Assembly (NCBI GenBank): GCA_963922815.1
Contig: CAWUKD010000020.1
Location: forward strand, 1 to 34,319
DNA: 34,319 bases
Reading direction: 5' to 3'
Origin: SZUA-146 sp963922815
GTDB taxonomy: Bacteria > Pseudomonadota > Gammaproteobacteria > Steroidobacterales > SZUA-146
Shown: positions 1-6,567 of the stretch, in pieces
Position numbering within the stretch: position 1 is the first letter of the stretch
How the letters are laid out: the number at the start of each line of letters is the position of its first letter
The notes under the pieces: generated by a model
What the model saw: only the letters and a program-made list of their open reading frames with translations
Told to the model about the DNA's origin: nothing
Databases searched by the model: none
Translations under genes and position numbers: made by a program

Positions 1-2
1 CG

Positions 3-62
3 AACGCGCAGTTCCCGGGAAGGCCTTTTTTGTGGTCGGTCTTTAACCCGTACGACTCCTAA
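3..62 (+). CDS. Possible C-terminal tail of a truncated gene
   Basis: The third forward frame is open from the window edge to a TAA at 60-62 and reads as 19 residues ending in WSVFNPYDS. The composition looks protein-like, whereas the other two forward frames are less so. No family can be assigned from so short a tail. A T-rich tract at 115-130 follows, but the only stem before it (CTGC/GCAG, 92-106) is weak, so a terminator is not secure. Confidence 0.3.
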   Translation, partial: NAQFPGRPFLWSVFNPYDS

Positions 63-161
63 GCGATGCATGCCCGGCCTATGCCCCTGCCCTGCCTGTA
101 ACGCAGCTCTCCGCATTTTTTTGTTTTTTTGAGGGGAGCCTGTCTCTGTGAATAATACCGG

Positions 162-725
162 CTAGTCGCTTCGCCACTTTATCGAACACCCCATGCTGGG
201 GTACTGAACGGCAGGACCCCGATCGGTGCCGGCAATCTCCAGCATCGCGTTGACCAGTTCCGGCACACGATTATCGGCTGCACCCATACGAGCATCATCC
301 AGACGACCGCGGTACTGAAGCTGTCCGTCGGCGTTAAAGCCAAAAAAATCGGGCGTGCACACGGCGTCGTAGGCGCGGCCCGCAGACTGGTCCTCATCCA
401 CGAGATAGGGAAACGTAAACCCGTGCTTCTTCGCAAACTTTTTCATCTCGGGCGGACTGTCGGCCGGAACATAGGCGTAGTCGTTCGAGTTGATCGCAAC
501 CACCGCGATGTCTTCGTCTTGAAGTTGCCTGGCATCGGCCGCAAGCCTGTCAGCGATGGCCTTTACGTATGGACAATGATTGCAGATAAACGCTATCAGC
601 AGCGCCCGGCTCCCGCTTTGCAGTTCGTGCAACGAGTAAGAAACGCCGTCCGGATCGGCCAGAGTAAACGGGGTCGCCTGCCAGCCTATCTGCACGTCAG
701 GGGTTTCAAGTAGCACGATTGTCAT
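162..725 (-). CDS. Thioredoxin-like redoxin (PRX-like family)
   Basis: A cytoplasmic thioredoxin-fold protein of 187 residues without a signal peptide. The CNHC motif at residues 48-51, followed by PYVKA, is the active-site signature of the peroxiredoxin-like/thioredoxin family proteins related to AhpC/TSA. Other family marks are the VCTPDFF segment around Cys123 and the C-terminal SMGCSIKW around Cys180. It probably reduces thiols or peroxides; the physiological substrate is not known for this subgroup. Start choice is uncertain: a strong GGAGG directly touches the ATG at 725, which is too close, while a GTG at 716 (codon 4) lies 9 bases after it and may be the real start. It lies downstream of an NnrU-like gene on the same strand, separated by 103 bp that hold a half repeat element. 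Confidence 0.85.
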   Translation of the reverse strand: MTIVLLETPDVQIGWQATPFTLADPDGVSYSLHELQSGSRALLIAFICNHCPYVKAIADRLAADARQLQDEDIAVVAINSNDYAYVPADSPPEMKKFAKKHGFTFPYLVDEDQSAGRAYDAVCTPDFFGFNADGQLQYRGRLDDARMGAADNRVPELVNAMLEIAGTDRGPAVQYPSMGCSIKWRSD

Positions 726-739
726 CCTCCGAATTCGGG

Positions 740-767
740 TTGCCGCGCGCTTCGCGCTCGCAATGAC
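740..767. repeat. Solo arm of a MITE/REP-like palindromic element
   Basis: These 28 bases match the reverse complement of 1673-1700 at 27 of 28 positions. The shared core is TTCGCGCTCGCAATGAC. Only one arm is present here, immediately upstream of the redoxin gene, whereas the copy at 1673-1784 has both arms. Elements with a GTCATTGCGA end are common between genes in proteobacteria. Confidence 0.7.
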
Positions 768-828
768 AATACCTGTTTCTTAATACAACTCCAACGGGCT
801 GATGTCGGCGCGATGCTGGCTGATCGGC

Positions 829-1410
829 TCAGGACATCATCCGCCCGAAGGGTTTAATGCCAATCAGCATTTCATGCAGCCACAGAACAAACGCGACGTA
901 GATGGCCAGGCCAAGCACCACGACGAGAATGTCGTTGGTATTGGATTTGGGCAACCCGGGAAGCGGACGCGCTACCCGGCGCTTCATCGAGATACGGTCA
1001 ATCACCGCCCACGCGAGAAACGAGCCAAACAGCAGCACGTCGGCCAGGGTTCCGTTCACGAGAAGATGCGAGACCGCCCAGAGCTTCACGGCAATGAGCT
1101 GCGGGTGCTTCGTCGCGGCACTGATACGACCTGGAAAGTACGGTGCAAAAAACAGAACAAAGACCGGGATCAGCAGCGTCGCCGCAACGTGATACAGCCA
1201 GGTTGGCGCCACGTAGAGCAGGGTCGGGGTCAGTCGAAGCTCGGCGTAGCCTAAGACCATGAGCACGATGCCAACCAGCGACACGATCGCGTAGAACGCC
1301 TTCCAGCCCAGCGGTCGCTTTGTCGCCATGGCATCACGCATGGGCAGCGCCACGATGGCAACGGAGTGAATCCCGAAAAAGAGTACTAAGCCGAGAATCA
1401 ATTGCAGCAT
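829..1410 (-). CDS. NnrU-like integral membrane protein
   Basis: A polytopic inner-membrane protein of about 193 residues with five or six hydrophobic segments. The layout of an N-terminal hydrophobic start, then RxxGWKAFYAIVS, then KHPQLIAVKLWAVSHLL resembles the NnrU family, whose members were first linked to nitric-oxide and nitrite metabolism and also include isoprenoid-modifying enzymes. Conserved His and Lys residues occur in the KHPQ and HLLVNG segments. The ATG at 1410 is preferred over the one at 1425 because GAGGA lies 8 bases before it. No denitrification gene is visible nearby, so the specific role is open. The next gene downstream on this strand is the redoxin. Confidence 0.75.
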   Translation of the reverse strand: MLQLILGLVLFFGIHSVAIVALPMRDAMATKRPLGWKAFYAIVSLVGIVLMVLGYAELRLTPTLLYVAPTWLYHVAATLLIPVFVLFFAPYFPGRISAATKHPQLIAVKLWAVSHLLVNGTLADVLLFGSFLAWAVIDRISMKRRVARPLPGLPKSNTNDILVVVLGLAIYVAFVLWLHEMLIGIKPFGRMMS

Positions 1411-1672
1411 GTTTGCGTTCCTCATTCAGTCTTGGTGTAGCCGCCCATTGGCGAGACAGGATAACTGTCGTCTGTCGCCGGATCCGCCCAGGTTCGGGTA
1501 GGCAGGCAACGGCGTCAGAGCCTGCAGGATTGCGGCGAGTATAGCATCCGGCCTCTGGTTTCCGGGGTCGCAAACCAGCCTGCTGCGGCGCCAGCATGCT
1601 GCTCAGGCGCCCGCCAATTATGCGCGCGACGCGTGCCTTTTCGCGGTTGAGGCGGGATCAAAAGCAAGCACG

Positions 1673-1784
1673 GTCATTGCGAGCGCGAAGCACGCGGCAA
1701 TCTCCTGACGAACGGGTGACCCGTCTTATTGATCCCCGATGCCGGACGGAGATTGCCACACCCGCTGCGCGGGTTCGCAATGAC
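1673..1784. repeat. MITE/REP-like element with inverted ends (two-arm copy)
   Basis: A 112-bp element opens with GTCATTGCGA and closes with TCGCAATGAC, a 10-bp perfect terminal inverted repeat. Each arm is itself a hairpin: GCGCGAAGCACGC on the left and CCCGCTGCGCGGG on the right, and GGCAATCTCC on the left is mirrored by GGAGATTGCC on the right. It lies in the 590-bp intergenic stretch 1426-2015. It has no coding capacity of its own and resembles bipartite palindromic elements mobilised in trans. A single arm recurs at 740-767. Confidence 0.75.
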
Positions 1785-1901
1785 AGAACTCCCACCAGGG
1801 GCTGGAATCCCGCCGCCTGACCGAATAATCGAGCAGATTTGCTTCGTTTCGATCGCTCATATCTCTTTGTTATTAATAGCTATTTTAGTGGTCATCCAAT
1901 G

Positions 1902-1967
1902 GTCACCAACACGTCAGGCCCCGGTCAGGATTCCTGGGTGCCGCTAAGCCAGAGTGTCACCAACACG
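1902..1967. repeat. 12-bp direct repeat upstream of the cysteine synthase gene
   Basis: GTCACCAACACG occurs exactly at 1902-1913 and again at 1956-1967, 54 bp apart start to start, ending about 50 bp before the cysteine synthase start codon. An AT-rich patch (1865-1890) precedes the first copy. The repeats could be a regulator site or a small duplication scar; nothing in the sequence decides between these. Confidence 0.45.
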
Positions 1968-2015
1968 CAATCCCGCTAACTGATTAGCACCAGATTACTC
2001 ACGGAGACACACGTT

Positions 2016-3536
2016 ATGAACAACCGTTACTCAAGCATTCTCGACACCATCGGCCAGACCCCCACCGTCCGCCTGAACCACATCGCCCCAGACGGCGTGG
2101 AGGTATACGTCAAGCTGGAAGCGTTCAATCCCTCCGGGTCGGTCAAGGACCGGTTTGCCCTGGCCGCCATCGAGGCTGCCGAAGAATCAGGCGCGTTGAA
2201 ACCAGGCCAAACGGTAATTGAAGCGACCAGCGGCAACACGGGCATCGGCCTTGCTGTTGTATGCGCCCAAAAGGGCTATCCGCTGGTGATTGTTATGGCC
2301 GAGAACTTCAGTATCGAACGGCGCAAGCTGCTCAGATTCCTGGGCGCCAAAGTCGTGCTTACGCCAGCCGTTCATCGCGGCACCGGCATGATTGCCAAAG
2401 CCGAAGAACTCGCCGCAAAACACGGCTGGTTCCTGGCCAGTCAGTTCGACAACGACGCCAACGCCGATATGCACTCACGAACCACGGCTCGCGAAATCAT
2501 GGCGGACTTTGAAGGTGACCGCCTCGACTATTTCGTCAGCGGATACGGTACGGGCGGTACGCTGCAAGGCGTTGCCAGGGTGCTCAAACAGGAGCGCCCC
2601 GATACGCGAATCGTCGCATGCGAGCCTGACAACTCTGCGCTGCTGTCGAGCCAGATTCCTCAGCCGTTTGACGCTTCTGGCAAACGCACCAGCCATCCCA
2701 CGGCGCGCCCGCATCCGGTGCAGGGCTGGGGCCCGGATTTTATTCCGAAATTTGCCGAGAACGCAGCGGCCGACGGACTGATCGATGAACTGCTGCCGGT
2801 CAACGGACAGGCGGGCATCGAAACCGCCCGGGCCGTAGCGGTTCAGGAAGGCATTTTCTGTGGTACATCGGGCGGCGCCACGCTGGCCGCCGCGCTCGAG
2901 GTCGCCAGCCGGGCAGAACCCGGATCAAAAATCCTGTGCATGCTGCCAGACACCGGCGAGCGCTATTTGTCCACGCCGTTGTTTAAAGGGGTTGAAGCAG
3001 AAATGAACACCGAAGAACACGACATTTCGAATTCAACCGAACTGTGCCGTTTCAACGCCCCGGCCCCGACGCCCGCACCGAAGACGGCAACTCCCAAAGC
3101 ATCGCCTATCATTCCGCTCGAGACCGAGCGCGATAGCGAGGCCGAAGATTTTGTAGCTTCCGTGCTGGCCGATCGTTCGCAGCCTGTGGCGATATTCGCC
3201 CTGGAATGGTGTGAATTCTGCTGGTCGGTTCGCAACTTTCTGGATGCGGCCGGAATTGGCTACCGGTCTATCGACCTCGACTCAGTCGCGTTCCAGAAAA
3301 ACGAGTTTGGCGGCCGGATTCGCAAAGTCCTGAACGCCCGCACGCGAATAACGTCGATACCCCAGGTGTTTGTTGGCGGCGAGTTTGTCGGCGGCTGCAC
3401 CGAGACGTTTGATGCCTATTCAGACGGCAGCCTGCAGCAGGCGCTGACACAGAGTAATTTCGGCACGGCGGTCAAAGAAGGCATGAATCCTTACGAGTTC
3501 CTGCCTAACTGGATTGCCAAAAACGCGATAGCGTAA
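2016..3536 (+). CDS. Cysteine synthase (OASS-like) fused to a C-terminal glutaredoxin domain
   Basis: A 506-residue cytoplasmic fusion. Residues 1-325 form a fold-type II PLP enzyme of the cysteine synthase/cystathionine beta-synthase family: PLP lysine Lys44 in PSGSVKDR, substrate loop TSGNTG at 71-76, phosphate-binding GYGTGGT at 176-182, and TSGG near 284-287. It should make cysteine from O-acetylserine and sulfide, or use another sulfur donor. Residues 326-385 are a linker rich in Ala, Pro and Thr. Residues 386-490 are a glutaredoxin: active site CEFC at 399-402, the cis-proline segment TSIPQVFVGG at 446-455, and GGCTETFDAY. A free-standing cysteine synthase is about 310-330 residues, so the fusion is unusual. 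The tail ends EFLPNWIAK. The start follows ACGGAGA with reasonable spacing. The gene stands alone on this strand; no serine acetyltransferase is adjacent. Redox coupling or use of a glutathione-bound sulfur donor is inference. Confidence 0.9.
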   Translation: MNNRYSSILDTIGQTPTVRLNHIAPDGVEVYVKLEAFNPSGSVKDRFALAAIEAAEESGALKPGQTVIEATSGNTGIGLAVVCAQKGYPLVIVMAENFSIERRKLLRFLGAKVVLTPAVHRGTGMIAKAEELAAKHGWFLASQFDNDANADMHSRTTAREIMADFEGDRLDYFVSGYGTGGTLQGVARVLKQERPDTRIVACEPDNSALLSSQIPQPFDASGKRTSHPTARPHPVQGWGPDFIPKFAENAAADGLIDELLPVNGQAGIETARAVAVQEGIFCGTSGGATLAAALEVASRAEPGSKILCMLPDTGERYLSTPLFKGVEAEMNTEEHDISNSTELCRFNAPAPTPAPKTATPKASPIIPLETERDSEAEDFVASVLADRSQPVAIFALEWCEFCWSVRNFLDAAGIGYRSIDLDSVAFQKNEFGGRIRKVLNARTRITSIPQVFVGGEFVGGCTETFDAYSDGSLQQALTQSNFGTAVKEGMNPYEFLPNWIAKNAIA

Positions 3537-3578
3537 TCCCGGCTTGCACGACGGGTTTTGATCAGGAAAGTGAAGACG

Positions 3579-3614
3579 GTTTACCTGACCGCGAAAGTTT
3601 GCGGTCAGGTAAAC
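3579..3614. terminator. Perfect 14-bp hairpin after the cysteine synthase gene
   Basis: GTTTACCTGACCGC at 3579-3592 is repeated in inverted form at 3601-3614, with the 8-base loop GAAAGTTT. It lies 43 bp after the TAA. There is no T-run after the stem, so it is not a textbook intrinsic terminator; it may stop transcription with Rho, stabilise the mRNA, or be a palindromic repeat. Confidence 0.4.
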
Positions 3615-3715
3615 ACACTCCGATAGACAATAAAGCCTGCATGGATAGTGCTCCAATGTGTGATGACTCAGATTTGATCGAGACTAAAGGCCGCTACACA
3701 CTCGAGGGTTGTCAG

Positions 3716-3810
3716 TCTGTGGGTTTGCGAAATGTGGGTTGGAAATCTGTGGACTGGCTTTCTGTGGATTGGCTTTCTGTGAATTGGAAATCTGTGGACT
3801 GGCTTTCTGT
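3716..3810 (+). repeat. 15-bp tandem repeat array running into a REP element
   Basis: Six units plus a partial one, with consensus near TCTGTGGACTGGCTT, begin at 3716, 3731, 3746, 3761, 3776, 3791 and 3806. The units at 3746 and 3791 are identical. In the frame that happens to be open the units read SVDWL/SVNWK. The seventh unit start becomes the left arm of the REP palindrome, which suggests that replication slippage amplified REP-flanking sequence. I do not regard the array as coding. Confidence 0.75.
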
Positions 3811-3865
3811 GGGAGCGACTTTAGTCGCGATGTTCAGTGCCAATTCGCGGCTGAAGCCGCTCCAC
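3808..3865. repeat. REP-type palindrome
   Basis: The left arm TGTGGGAGCGACTTTAGTCGCGA (3808-3830) opposes the right arm 3845-3865, whose core is TCGCGGCTGAAGCCGCTCCAC. The GTGGGAGCG(G/A)CTT pattern is the familiar repetitive extragenic palindrome of pseudomonads and related gammaproteobacteria. No REP-associated transposase gene is visible in the window. Confidence 0.75.
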
Positions 3866-3950
3866 GGGGGGAAATCTGACCGTCAGGGTGCGATCTGGTC
3901 GGACACCGTCCGTCGGATCAGGTACCGACTATTACATCTAATGAGTTGCC

Positions 3951-3990
3951 TTGCCGGTTGGTTGATCGTTATCCATTGATCACCCGGCAA
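3951..3990. other. Long imperfect hairpin between convergent genes
   Basis: TTGCCGG(TTGG)TTGATC at 3951-3966 pairs with GATCACCCGGCAA at 3978-3990, with a short bulge. It lies 60 bp beyond the stop of the patatin gene (minus strand) and could end that transcript, but no T-run follows on either strand. Confidence 0.3.
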
Positions 3991-4049
3991 CAGGAATGCG
4001 ATCAGACTCTGGTCGGTGCGCCACAGACCCAACTGTGGACCGGAACCGG

Positions 4050-6263
4050 TTAGAACGTTTGCCCGATAAACAGATAAGCCGAACTGCGACCGCCTTCGGC
4101 AGAACCGTATGCCAGATAGACCGGCCCAATCAGCGTATCGAGAACAACAAACAGGCTTCCGGCCGTTAGTGCACTGTCGAAACTGATGTCGGTTCGACTT
4201 TCCCAGACGTTACCCATTTCGATCGAGGCACCCACATAAACGGTGGTATCAAAGACAGGCAGTTTCGCGTCCCCGAGGCGTCGGTAATACAGCAGCCGGC
4301 CAATCGCGACGTGCTTGGCCTGCAGCTCTTCTGACGCGTAGCCGGACAAGCTGAACAATCCGCCAATCGAAAAGGGCGCCAGATCACCCTTGGTGACCGA
4401 ACCAAAATCCCACCAGTTCAGCAGTGTATTCTTGCCCCAGGTGTAAGGTTTCAAGATCGAAAACTGAGCGAGATCAAACGACGCATCAGAGCCCATCCCT
4501 TCGCGACTGGCAATCCACTGTAACCGTGACTGGGTTCCAAAACGCGGTATGGAATCATTGTCGACCGTATCGTAGTCGAATACGAGCGTCGCTGCTCTAA
4601 TGTCGGAGTCAAAATCGCCGGCCAGTGGCATGCCAATCTGGAGTGATGCGTCGCTACGAATCTGACTCACTCCAAGAACCAGCTGACCCCAATTACCAAA
4701 CTGGCGGCCCGTGGTCAGGCTGAACTGGGCTTGTTCGGAACGAAACTGCGCCAGTCGGGTCCCTCGGTCGAACAGGATATCGTTATCGTTGCCATATTCG
4801 AGAGACGAGCTCACGAACCATCGCGACCGGTAGTCGAGCGGCTGGTACCACTCGGCGAACAGGCGCGGGCTGGTTCCCATTTGCGCTTCCAGGCGCAGCT
4901 CGCCACCCAGCTTGTTAATTTCCGTCTTGGTCAATCTGGCGGCGAGATTGTAGTTACTGGTGCCATCGAAATCATCTTCGAAGTTGACCCCAAACCGAAG
5001 GTAGTTTGGCCCCCAGCTTTTTTCTTTTGCCGTGAGCAACAACTCGGTTTTATCGTCAACGTCATTAACCGAGTAGGTCACAGACTCAAACGTATCAAAG
5101 CCGTAAATCTCGCCTATTTCAGATTCGAGTTGCTCAACATCCAGAGGCTTGCCCTCATGATCGGATAGACGGGTGGCGATAACCCTGGGCGAAAGCAGCG
5201 ACTGGTTTACAATCTTTACCTGATCAATCACCGGGGGTTCAAAGCGGCGTGCGCTCTTGTTCTGCCTGTGGGCAGCGTACTGCGTATGACCAAGCGTCAG
5301 GCTTTTCAGTTCGTGTTCGAGTTTTGAGGCAGACGCTTCTCCAATCTGTACCGCCTCGCCCATACGATCAAACGCCGCCGAACTCAAGCGATCCAGCTCA
5401 GGTGTAATCAGAATGTCGTCGTCCCCAAGCATATTAAGCTGCCGGCTGGCGTTGCCCTTGATCATGATTGTCAGCATCTGATTGCTCACCGACAGAACCG
5501 AATCAAGATCTTCTTCATTCAGCAACGGAAAACCGACATCCACAACAATCAGCACATCGGCGCCCATGTCTTGGACAATTTGAACCGGCAGGTTGTTTAC
5601 CAGTCCCCCGTCTACCAGCAACCGTCCATTGAGCCTTACCGGTTTTAACGCGCCCGGAGCCGACATGCTGGCGCGGATGGCGCTGGCCAGATCACCCGAA
5701 TCCAGCACAATCAGCTCGCCGGTGGCCACGTCGGTAGCCACCGCCCTGAACGGAATGGGAAGTGCATCGAAGTCTTTGGTTTTCGCAACCGGCAACAGCC
5801 ACCGTCGCAGGGCAATTTCAAACTTCTGTCCCTGCACCAGCCCAAGCGGAAAAACGAGGCCTCCGTCTTTGAAGCCCATATCGAAATTGACCAGAAAGCC
5901 GTTACCGTCGGACTTGCGCCTGAGGCTGCGTTCCGCCCGCGGCTGTCGATCGGAATAAAACGTATTCCAGTCGGTGTCGTTCATCACGCTGTCGAGTTCA
6001 TCGATGCTCATACCTGACGCGTAGAGACCGCCGACAATGGCACCCATACTGGTTCCAGCCACGTAATCGACGGGAATGTTGAGACGTTCAAGCACTTTAA
6101 GAACGCCGACATGGGCCGCACCGCGAGCCCCGCCACCGCTTAAGACCAGACCTACTTTGGGCCGTTCATTTTGCGCGGGTTCACTGCCGCTACCGGCACA
6201 GGTCAGCAGCGCCGTCAGAACAAGAAGGGATGTCTGGAGATACGATTTCAGTCTGAACGCCAT
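4050..6263 (-). CDS. Patatin-like phospholipase with POTRA and outer-membrane barrel (PlpD type)
   Basis: About 737 residues from the ATG at 6263, which follows AAGGAAG by 6 bases; a more distal ATG at 6326 lacks this site. Numbered from 6263, residues 1-25 are a signal peptide. Residues 34-330 are a patatin lipase: oxyanion hole GGGARG (43-48), nucleophile elbow GTSMG with Ser72, and catalytic Asp218 in DGG. A POTRA-like segment (about 350-410) follows, starting VIDQVKIVNQS. The remaining part, about 410-737, is rich in alternating beta-strand pattern and ends in Phe (FIGQTF), like BamA/Omp85 barrels. This order matches the type Vd (PlpD) autotransporters, which place or secrete phospholipase A activity at the cell surface. 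All catalytic residues are present. A possible lipobox-like LLTC occurs in the signal region but the -1 Thr makes lipidation doubtful. Confidence 0.9.
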   Translation of the reverse strand: MAFRLKSYLQTSLLVLTALLTCAGSGSEPAQNERPKVGLVLSGGGARGAAHVGVLKVLERLNIPVDYVAGTSMGAIVGGLYASGMSIDELDSVMNDTDWNTFYSDRQPRAERSLRRKSDGNGFLVNFDMGFKDGGLVFPLGLVQGQKFEIALRRWLLPVAKTKDFDALPIPFRAVATDVATGELIVLDSGDLASAIRASMSAPGALKPVRLNGRLLVDGGLVNNLPVQIVQDMGADVLIVVDVGFPLLNEEDLDSVLSVSNQMLTIMIKGNASRQLNMLGDDDILITPELDRLSSAAFDRMGEAVQIGEASASKLEHELKSLTLGHTQYAAHRQNKSARRFEPPVIDQVKIVNQSLLSPRVIATRLSDHEGKPLDVEQLESEIGEIYGFDTFESVTYSVNDVDDKTELLLTAKEKSWGPNYLRFGVNFEDDFDGTSNYNLAARLTKTEINKLGGELRLEAQMGTSPRLFAEWYQPLDYRSRWFVSSSLEYGNDNDILFDRGTRLAQFRSEQAQFSLTTGRQFGNWGQLVLGVSQIRSDASLQIGMPLAGDFDSDIRAATLVFDYDTVDNDSIPRFGTQSRLQWIASREGMGSDASFDLAQFSILKPYTWGKNTLLNWWDFGSVTKGDLAPFSIGGLFSLSGYASEELQAKHVAIGRLLYYRRLGDAKLPVFDTTVYVGASIEMGNVWESRTDISFDSALTAGSLFVVLDTLIGPVYLAYGSAEGGRSSAYLFIGQTF

Positions 6264-6316
6264 GATCGGCTTCCTTACCCGAGTGATCCTGCCAACAGAG
6301 GTCGTGTTGATTGAGC

Positions 6317-6325
6317 ATCGTAGCA
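6317..6325 (-). promoter_or_regulatory. Possible extended -10 element for the patatin gene
   Basis: On the minus strand TGTGCTACGAT occurs 54-60 bp before the 6263 start codon, giving TG-N-TACGAT (hexamer at 6317-6322). No convincing -35 box is present at 17 bp. The rest of the 304-bp gap 6264-6567 shows no gene or repeat that I can recognise. Confidence 0.25.
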
Positions 6326-6567
6326 CAGGGGCTCGAAACTCCTGATGATCGGAAAACCGCAGTGGATCAGCTCAAATTTAGACCCGGTCGTTCGAGCGCT
6401 ACTGCCGTCGATCAATCGCTGGTATCGACCGGGTATGCAAGCGACGTCCAGGCGCTCTTCAGCGCCGGAACCGCATAGTACGACGCCCAGGCGTAACGCC
6501 CTTGAGCGGTATCACCCGAAAAACTCGTCGCCAGATCGTCCAGCTTTACGGACTGCGCTATCTCTAC

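Noticed and set aside
3599..3979. Plus-strand frame of 126 codons with SVDWL repeats
   Set aside because: It spans the 15-bp tandem array and the REP palindrome and has no ribosome-binding site; the repeat period of 15 keeps it open by chance.
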